Assembly (NCBI GenBank): GCA_034432555.1
Contig: DAOUBW010000002.1
Location: forward strand, 9,672-73,671
Length of the DNA stretch: 64,000 bases
DNA from: CP2-2F sp034432555
Lineage (GTDB): Bacteria; Chloroflexota; Anaerolineae; Aggregatilineales; UBA2796
Direction: 5' to 3'
This document shows positions 49,834 through 58,824 of this stretch, in pieces (within the stretch, counting starts at the first letter, position 1; each line of letters starts with the position of its first letter). The notes under the pieces were generated by a model. That model was not told the origin of the DNA and did not search any database. It worked only from the letters and a program-made list of their open reading frames with translations. A program made the position numbers and the translations under genes.

Positions 49834-51186
49834 TTAGCTCTCGAGGGGATTGCGCTTTGCGCCAAAGCCGATGGAACGGCGCGGTTGCAAGTCCACGCCT
49901 GTGGAGAGCTGGCTAGACAGGCTGGCGACCGATTGGCGCAGCACATCCAGCGAGACGGCAGTTTCGCGGTTGTGTGCTGCCAACATACGCGCATAGAGCG
50001 CCACCTCGCGCACGAAGGCGCCCGTCTGCCCAACCAACTGCGGCAGCACTGCACGATGCCCATCCTGCCATTGGTGACCCATGTAGCGAATCAGCATTTG
50101 TTCTGCCTGAGCGATGTCTTGAATGAGTGGTACATGAATAATGCGGTCAACGCGCCCCGGTCGTTTGGCAATGCGCTCATCAATCACCTCAGGATAGTTG
50201 GTGGTTGCCAAAAGCATGGCGCCACGCGGATTATTCGGTGATTCCAAGCCGTCCAGCACGTTCAGGATTTGTGCCTTGTCGTCCTTACGCAGGTAAACGT
50301 CAATTTCTTCAACGATCAGCAGCACCGGATGCTGGGCATCCGCAACCACGTTCAGGGCATGATGCACCTTGCGGAAGGACGCGCCGTCATCATCCGCGCC
50401 GGAAACGTAGACCACCACGCGCTTTTGGGCAAGGGCAAGTTTGGCAACTGCTGCACAGAGCGTTGTCTTGCCGGTGCCCGGCGGTCCGACCAAGAGCAGT
50501 TTGCGGAAGGGCGCTAAGCCAAGCTGCTTATAGATGCCCACGCCTTCGGTAAAAAATGCCTCCATATCAGCGCGCAGATCGTTTTTAAGGCTCTCTGGCA
50601 GGATCACATCTTTCCAATCCACCGTTGGCTTGAAGGATTCGTGCGCGCCGCCGATGATGTAGACGTTTTGGCTGCGCTCTAGGTGGCGCGCTGCATTCGA
50701 GCAAGCCTGCTCAAAGGCTGCCCAAGCATCCAAGCCGACCGCTGGTAGCACGACGACTGCCACAATGCCTTTATCATCATCCTGATAGTAGGATGCGACG
50801 TAAATTGCCTCAAAGGGCGTGCCATCCTGCTCAAAGCGGAAGCGAAAGGCGCCTACTGATTCATCAAGGACGGGACGGCGGTTGGGCAGCCGATAATCGC
50901 TAATCGGCACGACATGCGGGCATTCCATCCGCTGATAGCCTATATAGCGCGCTTTGTTACGCAGCTTGCGCCCCTCGCGCACACGCGCAAGCGCACGGTG
51001 GTTACTGCAATTTTCAGTTGCCCACAGCGCCATGCACGGCGTATCACCAAAGTGCTGCTGCCAATACTCCACTGCCCAACGCACCAAGACCTCATAGCGC
51101 AGTTTTTTGGGCGCGCTGCCTAGCGGATCATCAGAGGGCGTGTTGCCAAGAAAGCGCCGCAGGTCGCTCAGTTCACTTTTTGCCAT
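49834..51186 (-). CDS. AAA+ ATPase with N-terminal novel domain (BCS1/FtsH-like core)
   Basis: This 450-residue protein has a C-terminal AAA+ module with Walker A GPPGTGKTTLC (about 234-244), Walker B LLIVEEID, sensor 1 LLATTNYPEVID and RIAKRPGRVDRI with the arginine fingers. The N-terminal 190 residues have no recognised fold. No protease domain or membrane helix is present, so it resembles BCS1-type unfoldases or an orphan remodeler. It heads the unit with dprA and rsmE. Confidence 0.82.
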   Translation of the reverse strand: MAKSELSDLRRFLGNTPSDDPLGSAPKKLRYEVLVRWAVEYWQQHFGDTPCMALWATENCSNHRALARVREGRKLRNKARYIGYQRMECPHVVPISDYRLPNRRPVLDESVGAFRFRFEQDGTPFEAIYVASYYQDDDKGIVAVVVLPAVGLDAWAAFEQACSNAARHLERSQNVYIIGGAHESFKPTVDWKDVILPESLKNDLRADMEAFFTEGVGIYKQLGLAPFRKLLLVGPPGTGKTTLCAAVAKLALAQKRVVVYVSGADDDGASFRKVHHALNVVADAQHPVLLIVEEIDVYLRKDDKAQILNVLDGLESPNNPRGAMLLATTNYPEVIDERIAKRPGRVDRIIHVPLIQDIAQAEQMLIRYMGHQWQDGHRAVLPQLVGQTGAFVREVALYARMLAAHNRETAVSLDVLRQSVASLSSQLSTGVDLQPRRSIGFGAKRNPLES

Positions 51187-51406
51187 GCCTATTGCCTAAA
51201 GCCATCCCGACGCACGTTGTGAAGATGACGGCGTCCACATAAACGGGTAAGTCTACTGCCTATTCTAACCGAAAATGTCCCATTTAAGTAGTAGGGCTTG
51301 GGCAACGCACCTTGCCGCGCCGCACCGAATTCGTTATAGTGTTCATCATCCGAAAGCGGTTGTTCTGTCAGCCGATCCTTCGAGTTGTTGAGGCAAACTG
51401 TAATCC

Positions 51407-53311
51407 ATGGATACTTGGCAAACACCCTATGACGATCAGCCCTACGAGCGCCCTGCGCGGCGTTCAGCACTGCTCGCATGGCTTATTCGTATTCCACTGC
51501 TGGGCGCAACGGCGATTATTATGCTGTTCTTGCTGGCGGCGCTCTATTTGGCGCTCCATCAGCTTCAATTCAGCCAACTAATCTATCCCGGCGTCTCGGC
51601 GTTCGGCACAGACCTTTCCGGCATGACGCCGCAGCAGGCAGCCGCCGCGCTTGCCGCACGCTTCACCTATGGCGAAAACGCCGTGTTCACCTTCCGCGAT
51701 GGTGAGCGCTTCTGGCAGAAAACGGCGGCTGAACTTGGTGTAAACTACGATCCGCAAAAGACAGTCGAGGCTGCCTATCAGATTGGGCGCGGCGGCAATC
51801 TGCTGGATAACCTGCGCGCACAAGGCGAGGCATGGCTGAACGGCGCCTCGGTGCAGCCGATTGTCGTCTTTGATCAGTCCCAAGCGGCAGCCTTGCTCAA
51901 CCAAATTGCCGCTGAGATCAACCGTCCCGTGCAGGACGCCACACTTGCCCTCAACGGCACACAGGTGATCACGACTGCCAGCCAAGTGGGACGGCAGGTG
52001 GACGTTGACGCAACGCTTGGTCTGCTGCGGCAGGTCATCCTCAGCCTGACCACAGGCGCCGAAATTCCGCTCGTCATCCGCGAGTCACCACCTGCCATCC
52101 AAGATGTGGAAGAGGCGGCGGCGTTGGTGCGCGCCGCGCTCTCCAGCCCGATTCAGCTCTATTTGCCCGTTGCCAAAGAAGGCGATCCGGGACCGTGGCA
52201 GGCAAGCCCTGAATTCATCGGCGGCTTGCTGAACATTCAGCGCATAGAGCAGAGTGACGGCACCGCACGCTATACCGTCAGCGCCAATGCCGAGCCGCTA
52301 CGCGCCTTCCTGACCGAACTTGCGCCGCAACTGCGTATCGAGGCGCGCAACGCACGCTTCGTCTTTAACGAAGCGACCCGCGAACTGGCAGTCATTCAAG
52401 ATAGCATCGAAGGGCGCGAGTTGGACATCGCCGCCAGCCTGAAGGTCTTTGAAGATGCCATTTTCCGCACCGAAAATCGGCGCGTGCCGCTGACCTTCAT
52501 CCAAGTGGTGCCGCCTGCCAACAGCCGTGCTACCGCCGCCGAACTAGGCATTACTGAAAAAGTAGTGGAGGCGACAACCTTCTTCTACGGCTCATCGGCT
52601 GATCGGCGCACCAACATCCAGATTGCGGCACAACGCTTTCACGGCTTGGTGATCGCACCCGGCGAAACGTTCTCGTTCAACACCTATGTGGGCGATATTT
52701 CGCCTGAGACAGGCTTTGAAACCGGCTTGGTCATTTATGGTGACCGCACTATTGAAGGTGTTGGCGGCGGCGTCTGCCAAGTGAGTACGACAATCTTTCA
52801 AGCGGCATTCTTCGGCGCCTACCCAATCGTAGAGCGCTACGCACACGGCTACCGCGTTGGTTACTACGAAAGCGGCACGGCAATTGCCAATGGGCAGCGT
52901 TATTCAGCCGGCGTCGGCATGGATGCAACGGTCTACTCACCGATCATTGATTTCAAGTTCCGCAACGACACGCCCTACCACATCTTGATCGCCTCAAACT
53001 TTGTGCCGTCCAAGCAATCGCTGACGATCACCTTCTACAGCACCAGCAGCGGGCGCATTGTGGAGAAAACCGGTCCGCGTCTCACTAACGTTGTACCGCA
53101 CGGCAAACCAAAGTATACCGAGAGCGCCAGTGTGCGCCCCGGTGAGACGCGCCAGATAGACTATGCCGTAGATGGCGTGGATGCGCGTGTATGGCGCACG
53201 ATCCGCACGCCGGACGGGCAGATTTTGGCGAAAGACGAGGAATTTTACAGCCACTATCTGCCGTGGTCGGCACAGTTTTTGGTGGCGCCGGGCTACGCGC
53301 CCAAGCGCTGA
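51407..53311 (+). CDS. VanW family membrane-anchored protein
   Basis: This 634-residue protein has one N-terminal helix (about 28-52) and an extracellular part. The middle holds two putative peptidoglycan-binding-type (PG_binding_4) domains. The VanW domain spans about 390-540 and includes FYGSSADRRTNIQIAAQRFHGLVIAPGETFSFN and GVGGGVCQVSTTIFQAAFF. VanW proteins are linked to envelope biology in Gram-positive-type bacteria, but their reaction is unclear. The 3' end runs into the small membrane-protein cluster. Confidence 0.88.
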   Translation: MDTWQTPYDDQPYERPARRSALLAWLIRIPLLGATAIIMLFLLAALYLALHQLQFSQLIYPGVSAFGTDLSGMTPQQAAAALAARFTYGENAVFTFRDGERFWQKTAAELGVNYDPQKTVEAAYQIGRGGNLLDNLRAQGEAWLNGASVQPIVVFDQSQAAALLNQIAAEINRPVQDATLALNGTQVITTASQVGRQVDVDATLGLLRQVILSLTTGAEIPLVIRESPPAIQDVEEAAALVRAALSSPIQLYLPVAKEGDPGPWQASPEFIGGLLNIQRIEQSDGTARYTVSANAEPLRAFLTELAPQLRIEARNARFVFNEATRELAVIQDSIEGRELDIAASLKVFEDAIFRTENRRVPLTFIQVVPPANSRATAAELGITEKVVEATTFFYGSSADRRTNIQIAAQRFHGLVIAPGETFSFNTYVGDISPETGFETGLVIYGDRTIEGVGGGVCQVSTTIFQAAFFGAYPIVERYAHGYRVGYYESGTAIANGQRYSAGVGMDATVYSPIIDFKFRNDTPYHILIASNFVPSKQSLTITFYSTSSGRIVEKTGPRLTNVVPHGKPKYTESASVRPGETRQIDYAVDGVDARVWRTIRTPDGQILAKDEEFYSHYLPWSAQFLVAPGYAPKR

Positions 53312-53399
53312 AAGACTGTGCCGCTCGTTTTTTAGAAGGGATCGTGCTACAGTTTGGGCAAAAGCATACTGCGCGGACATCACAGACCATAGAGAGTTT

Positions 53400-53672
53400 A
53401 TGCCCAGCCCACCCATCGTCTTCGGCTTTTTGCTCGCCACGCTGTATGGTGCTGCCTTCCACGTTATGTTTGGCGGCAGCACGCGCCAACTTGCGCTGTA
53501 CCTGTTAGCCAGTTGGCTTGGCTTTGCGGTTGGGCAGATTTTCGGGGCAGTCTTTGAAGTTAACGCCCTTGCCATTGGCGCACTGAACACCCTGACCGCA
53601 ACTTTTGGCGCATGGCTGGCACTGTTTGCAACGCGCTTCCTATCAGGGCGAGAAACCAAGAGGGACGGATGA
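53400..53672 (+). CDS. Small membrane protein of 90 residues
   Basis: No family was recognised. From the ATG at 53400, which follows AGAGAG, it has three hydrophobic stretches (about 6-22, 28-48 and 57-77) and ends GRETKRDG. A longer reading from 53172 would overlap the VanW gene and adds unconserved sequence. The stop overlaps the next start (ATGA), so the two are coupled. Confidence 0.65.
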   Translation: MPSPPIVFGFLLATLYGAAFHVMFGGSTRQLALYLLASWLGFAVGQIFGAVFEVNALAIGALNTLTATFGAWLALFATRFLSGRETKRDG

Positions 53673-54139
53673 CAGATACTCAAGAAATGGTAGAAACATC
53701 ACCTGAACCGCAGCAAGGCGGCGGCATGTCGTGCTGGATGATGATCGGCGTCGGTGGCTTGATCGGCACCATCCTGATCCTCTTTCTCGTCGCGGTAATT
53801 GGCGGCATCGTCGACTCGCAAGGTATGGCAAACTTCTTCCGCATCCTGCGCGATCTGTTCATTGTGATCTTGGCGCTCCAGAGCATCCTTATCTCAGTGG
53901 CGCTCGTCATCCTGATTACGCAAATTGCCGCACTCATTAACATCCTGAGCAGCGAGGTGAAACCGATCATCGAAGAAGCGCAAGAGACGGTTAGCACGGC
54001 ACGTGATACAACCGCATTCATCAGCCGCAATGTGGCAACACCAGTCATTCGGATGACCTCAACCGCGGTTGGCGTTGGCGTCTTTATGCGTGAGCTGCTG
54101 GCGATTCGGCGAAACTTGAACGGCAAAGCACGGAAATAA
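53669..54139 (+). CDS. Small membrane protein with C-terminal helical tail
   Basis: This protein has 156 residues from the ATG at 53669. Two hydrophobic helices (about 24-50 and 58-88) are followed by an amphipathic region with EAQETVSTARDTTAFISRNV, which resembles the DUF948/DivIVA-associated small membrane proteins found beside YtxH. It overlaps the previous gene and lies two bases before the YtxH-like gene. The function is unknown. Confidence 0.65.
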   Translation: MTDTQEMVETSPEPQQGGGMSCWMMIGVGGLIGTILILFLVAVIGGIVDSQGMANFFRILRDLFIVILALQSILISVALVILITQIAALINILSSEVKPIIEEAQETVSTARDTTAFISRNVATPVIRMTSTAVGVGVFMRELLAIRRNLNGKARK

Positions 54140-54141
54140 CT

Positions 54142-54375
54142 ATGGCAGAGCGTGGACAAGGGCGTCCTTTCTTTATGGGTGCTTTGATCGGCGGCATTCT
54201 CGGCGCATTGTGGGCAATCTGGAACGCACCGCGCAGTGGCGAAGAAACACGGCGCGCTATCCAGCAGGCTGTGGATGAACAAGTGAACGATGTGCGCCGT
54301 CAGGTGGCGGGCGAAAGCCTTGAGGAAGTGCTTGCCGAAGGCAAAGCAACAGCGCGTGCGCTGAACAAGCGCTAG
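54142..54375 (+). CDS. YtxH-like small membrane protein
   Basis: This 77-residue protein has one glycine-rich membrane helix (FFMGALIGGILGALWAIW, about 10-27) followed by the APRSGEETRR motif and a helical tail, the hallmark of the YtxH family of general-stress proteins. It is the last gene of a three-gene small-membrane-protein cluster and converges with the membrane protein at 54372-55292, overlapping it by 4 bp. Confidence 0.82.
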   Translation: MAERGQGRPFFMGALIGGILGALWAIWNAPRSGEETRRAIQQAVDEQVNDVRRQVAGESLEEVLAEGKATARALNKR

Positions 54376-55292
54376 AGCGACTCGGCGCGCTGCACCAGCC
54401 AATGCACCAACCTGCCGCGCAGCGTGAAGACCAAAAGCGCTGCCAAGGCGGTGGGCAGGCTTGGCAGAAAGGCGATCAGGGCAAATTCGCCAAGCAGCAG
54501 CGCCATGCTGATGACGGTGACGGTTGCCAAGAGCGTGACGTTGGTTGGCAGCACATCGGTCAGGCGTGCGCCTTCCGCAATCAGCGCCGAAAGCCCTTCC
54601 GCCTGCCCACTCAGGGCTAGGGCGATGATGGGCAGCGCAAGGCGGGCGGCTATGCCGCTTAAAGCGCCAAGCATGAAGGCGACTCGCGGTGTGTTATCGC
54701 TCACCTGAACGCCAATCAGCAGGCAGATCGCCGACTCTTGCAGGCGCGCATAAGGCACGCACAGCATACCCAGCAGCGCCAACACGCCCGCCCAGATCAC
54801 CTCGCCCTTGGCGGCAAGCCCAAGGGCGGCAGCCGCCGCCGCCAGAGCGCCGAAAACTGCCCCAAGCAAGCCCAGCCCTAAGATCAAGCGCCATTGCGGG
54901 CGTAGCGCTGCCGCCGCGCACGCCGTCACCACCTCGTTGGGCGCAGAGGGCGTCAATAGGAACATATCCCATGTCTGTACCAAGCGCAGGCGCGCAATGC
55001 CTGCGGCGGGAAGGGCTGCCAGCAGGCTGTAGGGCATCAGGCTGATCAGCGCTGTGCCGAACAGGCTGAAGCCGATCAACGCCTGATCGCGGTAGATGAA
55101 GAACGGCACACCGCTCTGCACCTCAAACAGGCGCAAAAGTGGGATGCTGAGCAGCAAGAGCAGCATGAGCCACGAGGGCGAGAACCACACACGGCTGGGA
55201 CGCCATGCCGCACGGTAGATTGGACTCTGCTCGCTCTGGATGTGCCACAGCACAGCGCGCAGTGTCCGTAGAGCAGGCAGATTGTGCCACAC
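54372..55292 (-). CDS. Multi-spanning membrane protein following an ECF sigma factor
   Basis: No family was recognised. It has 306 residues and about seven hydrophobic helices, with a soluble N-terminal 40 residues. The GTG start at 55292 is two bases after the stop of the sigma gene, so translation is coupled. It may be a transporter-type permease or a membrane partner that controls the sigma factor; it does not look like a classical zinc-binding anti-sigma protein. Confidence 0.68.
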   Translation of the reverse strand: MWHNLPALRTLRAVLWHIQSEQSPIYRAAWRPSRVWFSPSWLMLLLLLSIPLLRLFEVQSGVPFFIYRDQALIGFSLFGTALISLMPYSLLAALPAAGIARLRLVQTWDMFLLTPSAPNEVVTACAAAALRPQWRLILGLGLLGAVFGALAAAAAALGLAAKGEVIWAGVLALLGMLCVPYARLQESAICLLIGVQVSDNTPRVAFMLGALSGIAARLALPIIALALSGQAEGLSALIAEGARLTDVLPTNVTLLATVTVISMALLLGEFALIAFLPSLPTALAALLVFTLRGRLVHWLVQRAESL

Positions 55293-55294
55293 GC

Positions 55295-55948
55295 TCAGTT
55301 CTCAAACAAATTCAAGATATATTCAGGTGCAAGCCCTTGTGTTTCAAGGTGCATTCGCAGTTTACGGCGTGCGTCAAAAATCAGCTTGTAGAGCGCATTG
55401 CGGTTGGTGTCAAGCTGTTCCGCCACCACATCCAGCGGGATGCCTTCAAGGATGAGCGCCTCAAACGCGGCACGCTGGCGGGCTGTGAGCGCTTCGCTCA
55501 GGGCGCGCTCAATGCGCTGCCAGGCGTCGCGCTTCTCCGTGCTGCGCTCAGGGCTATCGCCGTCATCGGCTGCCAACATGGTTGAGTCAGCAGCGCGGTT
55601 ATCGGTCGCATCAATCAGCGCATCCAGCGAGAAATCTTTGTAGCGCAGACGGCGCATCTCACTGATGACAAGGCGCACCGCGATCTTAGTTGCCCACGTC
55701 GTAAACTGGCTATCGCCGCGAAAAGAACTGAGGTTGCTCAACACGCGCAGCAACGCTTCTTGGGCAAAATCTTCCGCCATCTGCGTGATTTCTTCAAGTG
55801 GGCGGTGGGCAAGATCGCTGCGTTCACGGCTCAAGTAGTAAAACAAGCCGCGTTGCAGGCGTGCGCGGAGTGCCGCAATCGCCGCCTCGCGCTCCGCCGC
55901 CCCTTCCGCCAAATCGTGTAGCCAATCCTCGTTGGTACGCTCTGCCAC
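55295..55948 (-). CDS. ECF-type RNA polymerase sigma factor
   Basis: This 217-residue protein has region 2 (about 50-105: EDFAQEALLRVLSNLSSFRGDSQFTTWATKIAVRLVISEMRR) and region 4 (about 150-205: LTARQRAAFEALILEGIPLDVVAEQLDTNRNALYKLIFDARRKLR). Its N-terminus is helical and longer than usual. A GTG start at 55948 is used, 24 bases after the kinase stop. The operon order kinase, sigma, membrane protein suggests that the sigma factor acts under the control of a sensor. No classical anti-sigma gene is adjacent. Confidence 0.9.
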   Translation of the reverse strand: MAERTNEDWLHDLAEGAAEREAAIAALRARLQRGLFYYLSRERSDLAHRPLEEITQMAEDFAQEALLRVLSNLSSFRGDSQFTTWATKIAVRLVISEMRRLRYKDFSLDALIDATDNRAADSTMLAADDGDSPERSTEKRDAWQRIERALSEALTARQRAAFEALILEGIPLDVVAEQLDTNRNALYKLIFDARRKLRMHLETQGLAPEYILNLFEN

Positions 55949-55971
55949 AGGCTGTGTTACTTTCTTATACG

Positions 55972-56868
55972 CTAAATGCCGCGCAGCGTAAAGCTAAAGG
56001 TGCTGCCACCCTCCGGCACACTTTCGATCTCTAGGCGGCTCTCCATGAGCGCCAAAAAGCCTTTCACCACTGGAATGCCTAGCCCATAGCCTTTGGTGTT
56101 GGTCACCAGTTCATGATCAGCGCGGAAGAACAGCTCGCCCAGCCGCGCAATATCTTCGGCGCGCATTCCAATGCCGTTATCCTTGATGCTCACGCGCAGC
56201 TCGCCCGCTGTATCAGTTGGCGCCGCCGTCAGCACGATCTGCCCTGTTCCCTTCGGCGTGTAAAAAATGGCATTCCGCAGCAGCAGCACGATCACTTTCA
56301 CCAACTGCTTGGGATCAGCGTTAAGAGCGGGCAGGTCGGGCGTGCTGTTGATCGTCAGGGTATGCCCGTGGTCCGTCACCAGCCCTGAAACTGCCGACTC
56401 AATCTCCTCGCGCAGCGCGTCAAAGGTGACCATTTTACGCTCTAGGCGTAGGCGATTCGCGGAGAGCTTGTTAATATCGCTCAGATCGCTTAACAGCCAG
56501 TCCATCCGCACAATATTGTTGCGGATAGTATCTGCAAAGTTCTGCTGCATTGGGTTGAGCGTGCCGACCATGTTCGGCTTTGCCAGCATATCGGCATAGC
56601 CGCGAATACTGGTCATTGGCTTACGCAGTTCATGTACGATGGTGGAGACGAACTCAACGTGCTTGGCGCTCTGTTCGGCAAGCCGTGCGCGAACATCCGC
56701 TATGCTTAGCTCGGAGGGCTTTGTCTCAGGCGTGCCTACAACAGCCTGTTCAAGCAAACTATCTAATTTGGCGAGTGCTTGCTGCACGGCAGGCTCGGCA
56801 GGCTGTGCGCGCAGCTCAGCCAGCAGATGGCGCGCAGCAGCTAAGGGATTTTCTGCATGGTCGGTCAT
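55972..56868 (-). CDS. Sensor histidine kinase without membrane helices
   Basis: This protein has 298 residues from the ATG at 56868, with GAGGAG five bases upstream; the GTG at 56874 overlaps that site. The HisKA helix contains HELRKPMTSIRGYADML with the phospho-accepting H. The ATPase domain has NAIFYTPKG (N box), DNGIGM (G1), a GYGLGIPVVKGF G2 segment and GGSTFSF. There is no membrane segment, and the N-terminal 70 residues have no clear sensor. A response regulator is not adjacent; the following ECF sigma gene may be its functional partner. Confidence 0.88.
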   Translation of the reverse strand: MTDHAENPLAAARHLLAELRAQPAEPAVQQALAKLDSLLEQAVVGTPETKPSELSIADVRARLAEQSAKHVEFVSTIVHELRKPMTSIRGYADMLAKPNMVGTLNPMQQNFADTIRNNIVRMDWLLSDLSDINKLSANRLRLERKMVTFDALREEIESAVSGLVTDHGHTLTINSTPDLPALNADPKQLVKVIVLLLRNAIFYTPKGTGQIVLTAAPTDTAGELRVSIKDNGIGMRAEDIARLGELFFRADHELVTNTKGYGLGIPVVKGFLALMESRLEIESVPEGGSTFSFTLRGI

Positions 56869-56929
56869 CGGCACTCCTCAAGCAGGTAAGGTCTTCGCAC
56901 TTCATTGTGACGCATCTCAGGCAAATCGG

Positions 56930-57754
56930 CTAGGGCAAACGCACGCCGAAAAAGAGAAAGACTTCCACACGCCACAGCAGCATAATCAGCGTACCAAGCA
57001 CGATATATTGACCATAAGGCAGGGCAGTAAACCACTCATAGCGTCCGCGCAGCAGCAGCCGCAGGCTCAGGTAGAGCAGTGCGCCAAAGCCGCCGGCAAA
57101 GACGGCGATCAGCACGGCATAGAGCAGCGCCTGCCAACCAAGCATAAAGCCTGCCAGCGTTGCCAACAGCACATCGCCATCCCCAAAGGCAGACTCTGTG
57201 ATCGGCTCGCCGCGTGCATTCGAGGCGATGTAGTTGAACAAAATGCCGCCCAGAAACATCAGGAAGAACAGCCCAAAGCCAACTGCACCACCGATCAGGT
57301 AATCCACAAAGCGCAGCGACGGCACAAGCTGTTCGCCAAGCAGGGCTGCGCCAAGCAGCGCGTAAAGGCAGGACGGCACGATCACCAGATACAGGATCAT
57401 GCGGTGCTCAAGGTCAATGATGGTGATTAGGATAAGGATCGCCACAGTTCCCATCAGGAAGAAGGCACGCAGCACATTAGCGCCAGACTGTGCGGCAATG
57501 TAGGCGAACAGCGCCGCCGTGATCAATTCTGTGAGTGGGTAGCGAAAAGAGAGCGCTGCGCCTTGCGCTGAAGTGCGCTGATTGACCAAAAAAGCGCTAA
57601 TGCCAAGCCATGCTGAAGGCGGGCGCGGCGTGCCATCTGAATAGCGCGGCGCACCTAAGCGCGCTGTGTAGGGCAGATAGTCGGCAAGCCAGTTCAGCAC
57701 GCCGCCGATCAGAATGCCAAACAAGGCAGCGGCAGGGATAAACCAATTTAGCAT
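56930..57754 (-). CDS. Prepilin peptidase (A24 family)
   Basis: This 274-residue membrane protease cleaves type IV pilin-like leaders. The two catalytic aspartates are in TIIDLEHRMI and AFGDGDV. The SFRYPLTELI segment is in the usual place before them. The N-terminal zinc/CxxC module of PilD-type enzymes is absent, so it is probably a bifunctional-less, TadV- or archaeal-like form. It lies 62 bp upstream of the histidine kinase gene. No pilin gene is present in this window. Confidence 0.85.
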   Translation of the reverse strand: MLNWFIPAAALFGILIGGVLNWLADYLPYTARLGAPRYSDGTPRPPSAWLGISAFLVNQRTSAQGAALSFRYPLTELITAALFAYIAAQSGANVLRAFFLMGTVAILILITIIDLEHRMILYLVIVPSCLYALLGAALLGEQLVPSLRFVDYLIGGAVGFGLFFLMFLGGILFNYIASNARGEPITESAFGDGDVLLATLAGFMLGWQALLYAVLIAVFAGGFGALLYLSLRLLLRGRYEWFTALPYGQYIVLGTLIMLLWRVEVFLFFGVRLP

Positions 57755-57763
57755 CGGGCAGCC

Positions 57764-57928
57764 TCAGCGCGGAATGCGCGGTAATTTTTCGGGTAGATCA
57801 ATGCCGAGTGGAAAAGTTGGCGTTGGCGCCAACGGCGGCGGCGGCAGCAGTGTGAGTGCCATCATCAGTGCCAGCAAGGCGGCGATCAGGATTGCGGCAG
57901 CTACGGCGGCGCTATTCTTCGTAGACAT
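57764..57928 (-). CDS. Short single-pass membrane protein
   Basis: No family was recognised. From the ATG at 57928 it has 54 residues with one hydrophobic helix (AAVAAAILIAALLALMMAL, about 7-25) and a proline-rich exterior tail. It overlaps the last codons of the EthD-like gene by 17 bp and lies 9 bp before the prepilin peptidase gene. A longer reading would lie wholly inside the EthD-like gene. Confidence 0.5.
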   Translation of the reverse strand: MSTKNSAAVAAAILIAALLALMMALTLLPPPPLAPTPTFPLGIDLPEKLPRIPR

Positions 57929-58214
57929 CGGCAAAGATGATCTCAACATCGCGCCCAACTGTCCGCATGAGCAGGGCGCCAGCGGCAGTGCCTTCCGCAG
58001 AGCGCAGCGCAGCGTCCATTTGGTCGTTATCTTCAAAATAAAGCTCCAAAATGCGGCGGTAGGGTGAGCTTCCCGAAGGGCTACCCAGCACGAGGCAGGC
58101 TTGCCGCCGCTGAATGTTGGGCAGTTTTTCGATCAGGGCAAGGGCATCCACATAGTGCTGCTCAAAGTTTGCTTCGTCCAGCGGGTGGCGGAACAGGATT
58201 GTCATCTTGACCAT
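57912..58214 (-). CDS. EthD family protein
   Basis: This 100-residue alpha+beta barrel protein matches the EthD family (VKMTILFRHPLDEANFEQHYVDALALIEKLPNI start and the MDAALRSAEG block). Members are small dimeric ferredoxin-like proteins seen in degradation operons, with no agreed catalytic role. It starts at 58214, downstream of the tandem repeat. Confidence 0.78.
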   Translation of the reverse strand: MVKMTILFRHPLDEANFEQHYVDALALIEKLPNIQRRQACLVLGSPSGSSPYRRILELYFEDNDQMDAALRSAEGTAAGALLMRTVGRDVEIIFADVYEE

Positions 58215-58271
58215 AGGCGTTTTCCCGTGTGTGCTTTCCCGTCAGGATTATAACCTATGCGGGCGAGGAAG

Positions 58272-58366
58272 CACCCCTATCCCTAGCCCTTTCCCCGCTC
58301 GCAGGGGATCACCCCTATCCCTAGCCCTTTCCCCGCTCGCAGGGAAAGGGGATCAGAGGGTGTGGA
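58272..58366. repeat. Dispersed palindromic repeat with a 38-bp tandem duplication
   Basis: CACCCCTATCCCTAGCCCT followed by TTCCCCGCTCGCAGGG occurs at 58272-58306 and again at 58310-58344, with period 38. The second copy continues into AAAGGGGATCAGAGGGTGTGG. This copy forms the CCCTTTCCC...GGGAAAGGG stem seen at 20607. It fills most of the 210-bp gap between ridA-like and EthD-like genes; the rest is unremarkable. Confidence 0.85.
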
Positions 58367-58425
58367 AAGGTTCGCCCTGCACGCAGGGTGGGGTTTCGTG
58401 TGGGGCAATCTGTGTGCGGGCGCGC

Positions 58426-58824
58426 CTAGCCGCTGTTTTCGCTGAGGTACGCCTCTGCCTCAATCTCCACTAGGTATTGATCACCAATTAGGGCTGCCAC
58501 CACCACCAAGGTATTGGTTGGGCGAATGTCCCCGAAAACTTCGGCGTGGGCGCGTGCCACTGCCTGCCAATCGGCGTGATTGGTGAGGTAAATCCGTGTG
58601 CGGACGACATCGCGCAAGCTGCCGCCGCCTTGCTGCAAAGCGCGCTCGATCTTTTGGAAGATGTAGCGCGCTTGCCCATAAGCATCACCCACTGCGACGG
58701 GCTGTGTGTTTTCATCGCTGGCGGTGGTGCCGCTCACCCACAGATGGCGTCCGATCCGCACCGCACGGGCATAGCCGGCTAGGGCTTCCCAGCGGCTGCC
58801 AGAGGAAATGGTTTGACGGCTCAT
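58426..58824 (-). CDS. RidA (YjgF/Hmf1) family deaminase
   Basis: This 132-residue trimer-forming protein hydrolyses reactive enamine/imine intermediates. It shows the segments WVSGTTASDE, YGQARYIFQKIERALQQGGGSLRDVVRTRIYLTNHADW and VEIEAEAYL; the R in VVRTRIYLT is the substrate carboxylate-binding residue. It overlaps the preceding small gene by 4 bp (ATGA), downstream of gyrA. Confidence 0.92.
   Translation of the reverse strand: MSRQTISSGSRWEALAGYARAVRIGRHLWVSGTTASDENTQPVAVGDAYGQARYIFQKIERALQQGGGSLRDVVRTRIYLTNHADWQAVARAHAEVFGDIRPTNTLVVVAALIGDQYLVEIEAEAYLSENSG

Noticed and set aside
58272..58366. Possible CRISPR array
   Set aside because: Only two units in direct tandem with no unique spacers and no cas genes; it belongs to a dispersed intergenic repeat.
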